From: Flavobacteriaceae bacterium LSUCC0859
GTDB taxonomy: Bacteria > Bacteroidota > Bacteroidia > Flavobacteriales > Flavobacteriaceae
Assembly (NCBI GenBank): GCA_022239325.1
Contig: JAKOGP010000003.1
Span: 218,692 to 282,691 of the forward strand
Length of the DNA stretch: 64,000 nucleotides
Reading direction: 5' to 3'
Position numbers and translations under genes: made by a program. The notes below the pieces were generated by a model, which made no database searches, was not told the DNA's origin, and saw only the letters and a list, made by a program, of their open reading frames with translations. This document shows, piece after piece, positions 37,067 through 43,920 of this stretch (position 1 is its first letter; the number at the start of each line of letters is the position of its first letter).

Positions 37067-37109
37067 AGTAAGGTCACTGACTCGAGCCACGAGCATTATA
37101 ACTCATAAA
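37043..37109 (+). repeat. Duplicated 3' end of the CDGSH gene, in frame behind the stop codon
   Basis: The segments 37043-37067 and 37085-37109 match at 20 of 25 bases with a 42-nt period, a multiple of three. The last codons of the gene read DGSHNNYNS-stop; the copy reads DSSHEHYNS-stop in the same frame. Some of the differences are synonymous (cat/cac, aat/aac). It looks like the remnant of a tandem or paralogous CDGSH gene end. Confidence 0.7.
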
Positions 37110-37141
37110 AAAAGCCCGGTCATCAAAATACCGGGCTTTTA
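37109..37141. terminator. Bidirectional terminator between the CDGSH gene and lpdA
   Basis: Stem AAAAGCCCGGT / ACCGGGCTTTT with a 9-nt loop, A-rich before and T-rich behind, between convergent genes. Confidence 0.88.
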
Positions 37142-37158
37142 AAATTGTTTTACGTTTT

Positions 37159-38562
37159 CTATATATGAAGCGCTCTGTCTTCCGTAGCAGCTAGTGCAGC
37201 CTCTTTTACTGCCTCTGCAAAAGTAGGATGCGCATGGCTCATTCTGGAGATGTCTTCTGCAGACGCTCTAAATTCCATAGCGGTTACCGCCTCTGCAATA
37301 AGATCTGCACAGCGGGCTCCAATCATGTGAACTCCAAGTACCTCATCTGTAGTTTTGTCTGCTAAGATTTTAACAAAACCATCTAGATCCATACTGGCTC
37401 TAGACCTACCTAAGGCACGCATGGGGAACTGACCTACTTTATAAGCCACTCCGGCTTCTTTGAGCTGCTCTTCTGTTTTACCAACAGCGGCAACCTCTGG
37501 CCAAGTATACACTACGCCTGGTATAAGATTGTAGTCTATATGAGGCTTTTGGCCGGCAATAATTTCTGCGACCATGGTCCCTTCTTCCTCTGCTTTGTGT
37601 GCCAACATTGCTCCTGCTACCACGTCTCCAATAGCGTAAATATGTGGCGCTGCGGTTTGCAAATGATCGTTAACTAAAACACGACCACGCTCATCTAAAT
37701 GAACCCCAGCAGCTTGCGTATTTAATCCTTCCGTATATGGGCTTCTTCCTACCGCTACCAAACAGTAATCTGCCTCTAAAACCACTTCCTGGCCTTTTTT
37801 GTCTTTGGCTTTTACCTTTACAATCTCACCCTCTCTACTCACTTCATGTACCGCGTGAGAAAGAAGAAACTTCACCTTTTGTTTTTTCATCACCTTAGTG
37901 AGTTCCTTAGATAAAGCAGCGTCCATACTCGGAATAATACGATCTGCATATTCTACAACCGTAACCTCTGCCCCCAATCTTTTGTATACTTGACCGAGCT
38001 CCAAACCAATTACTCCCCCACCAATAACTACAAGGTGTTTGGGGATTTCTTTGAGAGATAAGGCCTCTGTAGAGGTAATAATACGTTCTTTGTCTTGGGT
38101 AATAAAGGGAAGCCTTGAAGGTTTAGAACCCGTTGCAATAATGATGTTTTTCGCAGAGATATCTACCGTCTCTTTTTCAGAAGCCACCTGAATGGTATGG
38201 GCATCTTTAAAGCTCCCTAATCCGTGAAGGACAGTGATTTTATTTTTATCCATTAGGTATTCTATCCCTTTGGTAGTTTGCTCCACCACACTGTCTTTTC
38301 TAGCTATCATCTTAGAGAGGTTGGCGATGATCTCCCCTGGAATTTCAATTCCGTGGGTTTCAAAGTGCTTTGTGGCGTCTTCAAAGTGGTGTGAAGAGTC
38401 TAACAAAGCCTTAGAAGGAATGCAACCTACATTTAAACAGGTACCCCCCAAAGTATTGTATTTTTCTATTAAAGCAGTTTTAAGTCCTAATTGTGCACAG
38501 CGAATAGCTGCTACATAACCACCGGGTCCTGACCCAATTACGGCTACATCAAAAGCGTCCAT
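37159..38562 (-). CDS. lpdA: Dihydrolipoyl dehydrogenase (E3)
   Basis: The 467-residue flavoprotein has the FAD motif VIGSGPGGYVAAIRCAQLG (8-26), the redox disulfide GGTCLNVGCIPSKALL with Cys42 and Cys47, the NAD motif VVIGGGVIGLELGQVYKRLGAEV near 178, YAIGDVVAGAMLAHKAEEEG near 310 and the C-terminal active-site HAHPTFAEAVKEAALA. It reoxidises dihydrolipoamide of E2 and could serve the fused E1 enzyme at 3.8-6.2 kb. The start is 50 nt behind the Lrp gene on the same strand. Confidence 0.95.
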   Translation of the reverse strand: MDAFDVAVIGSGPGGYVAAIRCAQLGLKTALIEKYNTLGGTCLNVGCIPSKALLDSSHHFEDATKHFETHGIEIPGEIIANLSKMIARKDSVVEQTTKGIEYLMDKNKITVLHGLGSFKDAHTIQVASEKETVDISAKNIIIATGSKPSRLPFITQDKERIITSTEALSLKEIPKHLVVIGGGVIGLELGQVYKRLGAEVTVVEYADRIIPSMDAALSKELTKVMKKQKVKFLLSHAVHEVSREGEIVKVKAKDKKGQEVVLEADYCLVAVGRSPYTEGLNTQAAGVHLDERGRVLVNDHLQTAAPHIYAIGDVVAGAMLAHKAEEEGTMVAEIIAGQKPHIDYNLIPGVVYTWPEVAAVGKTEEQLKEAGVAYKVGQFPMRALGRSRASMDLDGFVKILADKTTDEVLGVHMIGARCADLIAEAVTAMEFRASAEDISRMSHAHPTFAEAVKEAALAATEDRALHI

Positions 38563-38612
38563 ATATTCGATTTAAAATAAACTTATAACAAAATTACACC
38601 ATAAGATTAAGC

Positions 38613-39071
38613 CTACAAAGGTATATGTGTACTATCTTTTACTTCGCTAATTACAAAGGCACTCTGCGTACTACCAATATGAGGAATGGCAGTAAGTTTA
38701 GACACTAAAAAATGTCTGTAAGCCGGCATGTCTTCTAACTGAATTTTGAGCAAATAGTCGTAGTCTCCAGCCAGATGAAAACAGCTCACCACTTCTTCCA
38801 ATGCAGCAATATCTTTTTCAAATTGCAAAACGAATTCCTTAGAGTGCTGCAGTAATTTCACATGGCAAAAAGCCACAAAACTTTTGTGCACCTTCTCCTT
38901 ATTCAGAACCGCGGTATATCTAGAAACCACTCCAGAACGCTCTAATTTTTTAATGCGCTCATAAACCGCAGTGGTGGAAAGCCCCAATTGGGTGGCATAG
39001 AATTTATGGGTGCGCTTGCTGTCTTCTTGCAAGAGTCGCAATAATTTTTTGTCTGTCGCGTCTATACTCAT
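38613..39071 (-). CDS. Lrp/AsnC-family transcriptional regulator
   Basis: The 152-residue protein has an N-terminal HTH_AsnC domain (DATDKKLLRLLQEDSKRTHKFYATQLGLSTTAVYERIKKLE split over residues 4-44, recognition helix around LSTTAVYERIKKLE) and a C-terminal RAM/ACT domain with CFHLAGDYDYLLKIQLED near 97-114. Such regulators respond to amino acids. It is divergent from the methionine gamma-lyase-like gene across a 147-nt very AT-rich gap, an arrangement that suggests control of that gene, as for mdeR/mdeA in Pseudomonas (established there, inferred here). lpdA follows on the same strand. Confidence 0.93.
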   Translation of the reverse strand: MSIDATDKKLLRLLQEDSKRTHKFYATQLGLSTTAVYERIKKLERSGVVSRYTAVLNKEKVHKSFVAFCHVKLLQHSKEFVLQFEKDIAALEEVVSCFHLAGDYDYLLKIQLEDMPAYRHFLVSKLTAIPHIGSTQSAFVISEVKDSTHIPL

Positions 39072-39173
39072 TGAAAAATTTTTGGCCTCACGGCCGATGC
39101 TACTTAATATTTAGAAAATAAATCTAATATAATTAATATATATAGAATTAAAAACTAAATAAATAAGAATAGG

Positions 39174-39204
39174 TTGTAAATAAAATGGTTTGCATCTAAT
39201 TTTA
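39174..39204 (+). promoter_or_regulatory. Candidate promoter of the gamma-lyase-like gene, TTG-N20-TAATTTTA
   Basis: TTG at 39174-39176 and TAATTTTA at 39197-39204 (7 of 8 to TAnnTTTG) with a 20-nt spacer, 14 nt before the ATG. It lies in the divergent gap shared with the Lrp gene, whose upstream half is an AT-rich tract (39100-39170) fit for Lrp binding. Confidence 0.45.
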
Positions 39205-39218
39205 CAAAAAACATAGCT

Positions 39219-40421
39219 ATGAATCCTAAAACCATCGGAGGGAGTGCCCTCTTTGCTCAAAGCCATACAGACCCTCATATGGGTGTAAATCCTTCCATTT
39301 CAGACTCCAGCACCTATTCTTTTAAAAGCGCCCAGCATATGTCTGACACCTTTATTGGAGAGACAGAAGGCATGTACTTATACAGTAGGCATAGTAGCCC
39401 TACCAACAATGCCTTAGCTGCCTCTTTAGCTGCCATGGAAGGCACTCAAGACGCCTGTGTCTTTGGGAGTGGCATGGGTGCCATAAGTGCTGTTTTATTT
39501 CAGTTGTGTTCTGCTGGAGACGAGGTGGTAAGTAGCCAGACCATATATGGAGGTAGCTATGGCCTGCTCAAAAATTTTATGCCCAAGTTTGGGATAGAAA
39601 CCCGTTTTGTAGACTTTACCAATGCAGAGGCAGTTTCTCAGGCTATTGGCCCTAATACCAAGGTATTATATTGTGAAACCATGAGCAATCCGTTACTAGA
39701 GATTACCCATATAAAAGCCATTAGTGAGTTGGCAGAAAAGCACCAGCTTACCCTAGTGGTAGACAACACCTTTAGCCCGCTTATTGTGGCCCCTGCAACA
39801 CAGGGTGCTCATATTGTAATACACAGTCTCACCAAGTTCATCAATGGAACCTCAGACGCCATAGCTGGTGTGGTCTGTGCTTCTAATGAATTTTGTGCCT
39901 CTTTAAAAAGTGTTATGGATGGAGCCGCCATGCTATTTGGGAGTACTCTAGACGCCCAAAGGGCCGCCACCATTCTAAAGAACATGAAAACCCTACCCAT
40001 AAGAATGGCCAAACACAGTGAGAATGCACTTTATATAGCAAAGCATTTGGAGGCGGCTGGCTACCGCGTGTCCTACCCTGGTCTAGAAAGCCACCCGGGA
40101 AAAAAAATACTAGAGGCGCAGTGGGTGCCAGAATACGGCTACGGTGGCCTACTCACCTTAGACGCAGGGAGCAGCGAGAAAGCCAATGCTCTTATGGAGG
40201 CCATGCAAGAAGAGGGATTGGGGTATTTAGCGGTGAGTTTGGGCTTCTATAAGACCTTGTTTTCTGCCTCTGCAAGTTCTACTTCTTCTGAAATATCAGA
40301 GAGCGAACAAAAAAATATGGGTCTCTCCTCCGGTTTGGTTCGTTTCTCCATAGGCTTAGACCCCAATATAGTAGATTACACCAATAGAATGCTCCGCTGT
40401 ATAGATCAGATGAAGCTTTAG
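39219..40421 (+). CDS. Cys/Met metabolism PLP-dependent enzyme, methionine gamma-lyase-like
   Basis: The 400-residue protein belongs to the trans-sulfuration fold-type I PLP family: the cofactor-phosphate pair Tyr55/Arg57 in LYSRHSSPTNNAL, Tyr110 in the TIYGGSY loop, the Asp182 that contacts the pyridine N in VDNTFSPL, and Lys206 in HSLTKFING. Overall it looks like methionine gamma-lyase or cystathionine gamma-synthase types. The Cys that marks true methionine gamma-lyases two residues after the loop Tyr is Gly112 here, so substrate and reaction remain open. The divergent Lrp regulator suggests amino-acid catabolism. An NhaC gene follows after 123 nt. Confidence 0.85.
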   Translation: MNPKTIGGSALFAQSHTDPHMGVNPSISDSSTYSFKSAQHMSDTFIGETEGMYLYSRHSSPTNNALAASLAAMEGTQDACVFGSGMGAISAVLFQLCSAGDEVVSSQTIYGGSYGLLKNFMPKFGIETRFVDFTNAEAVSQAIGPNTKVLYCETMSNPLLEITHIKAISELAEKHQLTLVVDNTFSPLIVAPATQGAHIVIHSLTKFINGTSDAIAGVVCASNEFCASLKSVMDGAAMLFGSTLDAQRAATILKNMKTLPIRMAKHSENALYIAKHLEAAGYRVSYPGLESHPGKKILEAQWVPEYGYGGLLTLDAGSSEKANALMEAMQEEGLGYLAVSLGFYKTLFSASASSTSSEISESEQKNMGLSSGLVRFSIGLDPNIVDYTNRMLRCIDQMKL

Positions 40422-40544
40422 ATAGAGGTTATAAATTAAATTATAAATAGGCGTACCCCCAAACTATTCCATTTCTAATCCTATCACAAAGCTTGGAAAA
40501 GGCAGCGTATTATTGTAATATTACGGCTTACAAAATTCCAAACT

Positions 40545-42005
40545 ATGACTGAAACTAAGCCAGAGCCAACAGATAACACACCTAGTATTTCTTTAAAAGC
40601 TTCCTTAATACCAGTGGTTCTTTTGGTAGCGCTTTTGGCCTATAATGTATTTGTATTTGGAGACGACGCCCTGAGTGGCTCCAACCAATTTATCTTACTT
40701 ATGGGAGGTGCCATAGCTGCTGTGGTAGGCTTCTTTCACAAGGTGTCTTATGAAAAAATGCTAGCAGAGGTTGCAGAAAATGTAAAATCTACAACCGGAG
40801 CCCTGCTTATCTTGCTTATGGTAGGGGCCCTTTCAGGTACCTGGCTTATTAGTGGGATTATTCCTGCTATGATCTATTACGGTTTACAAATTTTAAATCC
40901 CACTATATTTTTGGCAGCCTGCGTGATTATTTGTGCTATTATATCTATTGCAACGGGTAGCTCTTGGACTACCTCTGCCACTGTGGGTATTGCGCTTATT
41001 GGAATTGGAAATGCCTTGGGTATTCCTATGGGAATGACTGCGGGAGCTGTACTTTCTGGTGCCTATTTTGGAGATAAAATGTCGCCACTTTCAGACACCA
41101 CCAACCTAGCACCAGCTATGGCTGGTAGTGATCTATTTACCCATATAAGATATATGCTTATCACTACGGTACCCACTTTAACAATAACACTATTGGTTTT
41201 TATGGTATTGGGTTTTACCTTAGAAACCTCCGGAGAGGCAGACACCCAAAGCATTCTAGATAGCATAGACGCAACCTTTAACATCAATGGATGGCTGTTT
41301 TTGGTGCCTGTTGGGGTTATCTTAATGATCCTTAAAAAAACACCACCTCTAATGGCCTTGCTCATAGGTACGCTATTGGGAGGTCTATTTGCTTTGATCT
41401 TTCAGGCCAATCTTGTTGCCGGACTCAGTGGTGACACAACACTCACTTTTGAAAATGGCTACCAAGGCATTTTGAATGCTATTACAGTAAACACGCAAAT
41501 TGCAACAGACAATGCCGCTCTAAACGACCTTTTTACTTCTAAAGGAATGTCTGGTATGCTGGGTACCATTTGGCTTATTATGTGTGCCATGGTGTTTGGT
41601 GGGATTATGGACGGTATTGGAGCTTTGGCAAAAATATCTCAATCTCTATTGCAACTCGCTCAAACTACCTTTGGATTATTTGCCAGCACAGTAGCTAGCT
41701 GTTTGGCGCTCAATGTCACCGCTTCTGATCAGTATTTGGCTATTGTTATTCCTGGGAAAATGTTTTCTCAGGCCTATAAAGACAAAGGCTTGGCTCCTGA
41801 AAATCTCAGTAGAACCTTGGAAGACTCCGGAACCGTAACTTCTGTGCTTATTCCTTGGAACACTTGTGGAGCTTATCACTCAGGCGTGCTAGGGGTCTCC
41901 GTTGCAGACTATTTTGTGTTCGCCATTTTTAACTGGCTAAGCCCTTTTATGACGCTTCTTTTTGCTGCATTTAAGTTTAAAATAGCCCAGATAAAAGAGG
42001 CTTAA
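40545..42005 (+). CDS. NhaC-family Na+/H+ antiporter
   Basis: The 486-residue membrane protein has about 11-12 hydrophobic helices and the NhaC pattern: GALSGTWLISGIIPAMIYYG near 94, ATGSSWTTSATVGIALIGIGNALG near 136, GAYFGDKMSPLSDTTNLAP near 172 and the C-terminal LEDSGTVTSVLIPWNTCGAY near 424. It may exchange Na+ for H+ or small organic acids, as the wider family includes malate-lactate antiporters. Given the preceding gamma-lyase-like enzyme, which would release a keto acid or thiol, a metabolic link is possible but speculative. Confidence 0.88.
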   Translation: MTETKPEPTDNTPSISLKASLIPVVLLVALLAYNVFVFGDDALSGSNQFILLMGGAIAAVVGFFHKVSYEKMLAEVAENVKSTTGALLILLMVGALSGTWLISGIIPAMIYYGLQILNPTIFLAACVIICAIISIATGSSWTTSATVGIALIGIGNALGIPMGMTAGAVLSGAYFGDKMSPLSDTTNLAPAMAGSDLFTHIRYMLITTVPTLTITLLVFMVLGFTLETSGEADTQSILDSIDATFNINGWLFLVPVGVILMILKKTPPLMALLIGTLLGGLFALIFQANLVAGLSGDTTLTFENGYQGILNAITVNTQIATDNAALNDLFTSKGMSGMLGTIWLIMCAMVFGGIMDGIGALAKISQSLLQLAQTTFGLFASTVASCLALNVTASDQYLAIVIPGKMFSQAYKDKGLAPENLSRTLEDSGTVTSVLIPWNTCGAYHSGVLGVSVADYFVFAIFNWLSPFMTLLFAAFKFKIAQIKEA

Positions 42006-42081
42006 ACTATCTATTAGTTTTTCTTATACTAGTATTTTTTAATTCATGAGGATTGTCATAGAATAACCCTTTGTATTGGAT

Positions 42082-42089
42082 TAATTTTG
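42082..42089 (+). promoter_or_regulatory. Candidate -7 box of the peroxiredoxin operon
   Basis: TAATTTTG is an exact TAnnTTTG match, 26 nt before the ATG of the Prx gene. Possible TTG elements sit at 42071 (8 nt) and 42053 (26 nt), neither at the ideal spacing. Confidence 0.45.
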
Positions 42090-42114
42090 CAGCTTTAATT
42101 TTAAAACTTTAGAT

Positions 42115-42753
42115 ATGTCCTTTGTAGGAAAAAAATTCCCAAATTTAAGTGTTAACGCTATGAATGAAATGGGTGACACCTTCCAAATTAACGTGTTGGA
42201 AGAAGCCCAAAAAAACAACAAAAAGGTATTATTGTTTTGGTACCCAAAGGACTTTACCTTTGTTTGCCCAACAGAATTACACGCTTTTCAAGCAGCTTTA
42301 GGAGAATTTGAGAAGAGAAATACTATGGTTATAGGTGCCTCATGTGACACGGCAGAGGTTCACTTTGCTTGGTTAAATACGCCTAAAGACAATGGTGGAA
42401 TTGAGGGGGTAAGCTACCCACTTTTAGCAGACAGCAACAGAAACCTAGCGGCTGTTTTAGATATATTAGACGCTACAGAAGCTTCTTATGACGAGGCCTC
42501 AGAAGCTGTTTTATTAGAGGGAGACAATGTAACATACAGAGCTACTTACCTCATAGACGAAGAAGGTACTGTGTTTCACGAAGGGATAAACCATATGCCT
42601 CTTGGGAGAAACGTTCAAGAATTCTTAAGATTGGTAGACGCTTACACCCATGTTCAGGAAAAAGGAGAAGTTTGTCCAGCCAACTGGGAAGAAGGCAAAG
42701 AAGCTATGCATGCCAACAGAGAAGGTGTTGCTAGTTATTTATCCTTAAACTAA
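42115..42753 (+). CDS. 2-Cys peroxiredoxin (AhpC/Prx1 type)
   Basis: The 212-residue protein has the peroxidatic motif P44-KDF-T48-FV-C51 with PTELHAF following, and a C-terminal resolving Cys187 in EVCPANW, as in typical 2-Cys AhpC/Prx1 enzymes. It reduces hydrogen peroxide and alkyl hydroperoxides. The C-terminal tail extends 25 residues beyond the resolving Cys. The thioredoxin gene begins 5 nt downstream and probably supplies its reductant. Confidence 0.94.
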   Translation: MSFVGKKFPNLSVNAMNEMGDTFQINVLEEAQKNNKKVLLFWYPKDFTFVCPTELHAFQAALGEFEKRNTMVIGASCDTAEVHFAWLNTPKDNGGIEGVSYPLLADSNRNLAAVLDILDATEASYDEASEAVLLEGDNVTYRATYLIDEEGTVFHEGINHMPLGRNVQEFLRLVDAYTHVQEKGEVCPANWEEGKEAMHANREGVASYLSLN

Positions 42754-42758
42754 GCGCT

Positions 42759-43073
42759 ATGGTTACAGAATTAGATCAGGACAATTTAGCAGAACTTATC
42801 GCATCACACCCTAAAGTTATGGTGCAATACAGCGCTAGTTGGTGTGGTAACTGTAGAATAATGAAGCCTAAGTTTAAAAAAGAAGCTGTAGAAAATGAGG
42901 AGGTGCTGTTCATTATGGCAGACGCAGAGAAATTTCCAGCCTCAAGAAAACTAGCTCAAGTAGACAACCTACCCACTTTTGCTGCCTTTTCTAATGGAAG
43001 CTTAGTGAACCAGCTACAAACCAACAAATATGAGCTTCTTAAAAATTTAGTACATGAAATTACCAATAATTAA
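42759..43073 (+). CDS. Thioredoxin-family protein (CGNC active site)
   Basis: The 104-residue protein has a thioredoxin fold with active site SASWC29-GN-C32 and the cis-proline loop VDNLPTFAAF near 75. CGNC replaces the classical CGPC, which is common among bacterial peroxiredoxin-linked thioredoxins and raises the redox potential. It lies between the Prx gene (5 nt upstream) and the DUF6952-type gene (20-nt overlap), so it is likely the electron donor of that peroxidase. Confidence 0.92.
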   Translation: MVTELDQDNLAELIASHPKVMVQYSASWCGNCRIMKPKFKKEAVENEEVLFIMADAEKFPASRKLAQVDNLPTFAAFSNGSLVNQLQTNKYELLKNLVHEITNN

Positions 43074-43311
43074 ACACCTTATTTCCTTTGTTTCAGATAA
43101 TGATGTAGACTATCTTTTAGAAACTATTGAAACTCTGGAATCTCTCACAGAGGTTTCTTCTCTAAAAGAAGAGGAATTGGATGTTTTAGGAGAACTCATA
43201 TCTAACCTTTACGGAGCGGTAGAAGTTCAAAAAGCCATAGACAGTGGAACCCCCCAAAAAGAAGCTTTAAATAGCTTTATGAAACGGGTTTTAGGATCTA
43301 TAGACACATAG
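43054..43311 (+). CDS. Small acidic helical protein, DUF6952-type
   Basis: The 85-residue protein is mostly helical and acidic: KLPIIKHLISFVSDNDVDYLL, then an ETIETLESLTE segment, EELDVLGELISNLYGAVEVQ and a C-terminal EALNSFMKRVLGSID. I recognise it as the small DUF6952 family of Flavobacteriia, function unknown. It starts within the last codons of the thioredoxin gene (20-nt overlap, other frame), so expression is coupled. No Cys is present, so it is not a redox carrier itself; a structural or regulatory partner of the Prx/Trx pair is my inference. Confidence 0.82.
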   Translation: MKLPIIKHLISFVSDNDVDYLLETIETLESLTEVSSLKEEELDVLGELISNLYGAVEVQKAIDSGTPQKEALNSFMKRVLGSIDT

Positions 43312-43330
43312 GCTTATAGCCTGCCAGATT

Positions 43331-43360
43331 AAAAATCTCCCTTTGGGAGATTTTTTTTTT
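43331..43360 (+). terminator. Intrinsic terminator behind the Prx-Trx-DUF6952 operon
   Basis: Stem AAAAATCTCCC / GGGAGATTTTT with a TTT loop and a run of ten T behind it. Confidence 0.92.
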
Positions 43361-43407
43361 GGTCTTCTACAAATAGCGTATTTTTATATCCTTAAACAAG
43401 ACTTAGT

Positions 43408-43905
43408 ATGGCAACTGTACATTTAAAAGGAACTCCCATTGAAACCCTAGGTAATTTACCTAGCGTAGGTAGCAAAGCACCTCAATTTTCATTAACCGCT
43501 GCAGACCTCTCAGAGAAAACTTTAGCAGATTTTTCTGGAAAAAAAATAGTCCTCAATATATTTCCAAGTATAGACACGGGTACCTGTGCTGCCTCCGTGA
43601 GGCAATTTAACAAAGAAGCTGCTGCTTTAGATAACACTGTGGTATTGTGTATATCCAAAGACCTTCCTTTTGCTCAAGCCCGCTTTTGTGGCGCAGAAGG
43701 GCTAGAAGCTGTTATTAACTTATCAGACTTCAAAACAGGAGCCTTTGGAGCAGACTACGGATTGAGTTTTAGCAGTGGTCCACTAGCCCCTCTTCATTCC
43801 AGAGCCGTGATTGTCCTGAACGAAGACCATGAGGTAATATACACAGAACAGGTAAACGAAATTGTGGACGAGCCCAATTATACTGCAGCCTTAGCAGCCT
43901 TATAA
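43408..43905 (+). CDS. tpx: Thiol peroxidase (Tpx-type peroxiredoxin)
   Basis: The 165-residue protein has the Tpx layout: P53-xxx-T57-xx-C60 (FPSIDTGTC) as the peroxidatic site and the resolving Cys94 in ARFCGAEG, the 34-residue spacing typical of Tpx. The N-terminus [21 protein letters not shown] is also a Tpx feature. It is expected in cytosol or periplasm and is reduced by thioredoxin. It follows the Prx operon but stands behind its own gap and terminator; ftsK starts 15 nt after its stop. Confidence 0.94.
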   Translation: MATVHLKGTPIETLGNLPSVGSKAPQFSLTAADLSEKTLADFSGKKIVLNIFPSIDTGTCAASVRQFNKEAAALDNTVVLCISKDLPFAQARFCGAEGLEAVINLSDFKTGAFGADYGLSFSSGPLAPLHSRAVIVLNEDHEVIYTEQVNEIVDEPNYTAALAAL

Positions 43906-43920
43906 AAAGCGCCCACCCCC

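Noticed and set aside
43054..43311. The DUF6952-type frame as a shadow of the thioredoxin gene
   Set aside because: Only 20 nt overlap; the rest is outside the thioredoxin gene, codes a coherent helical protein and ends just before a terminator, so I kept it as a gene.
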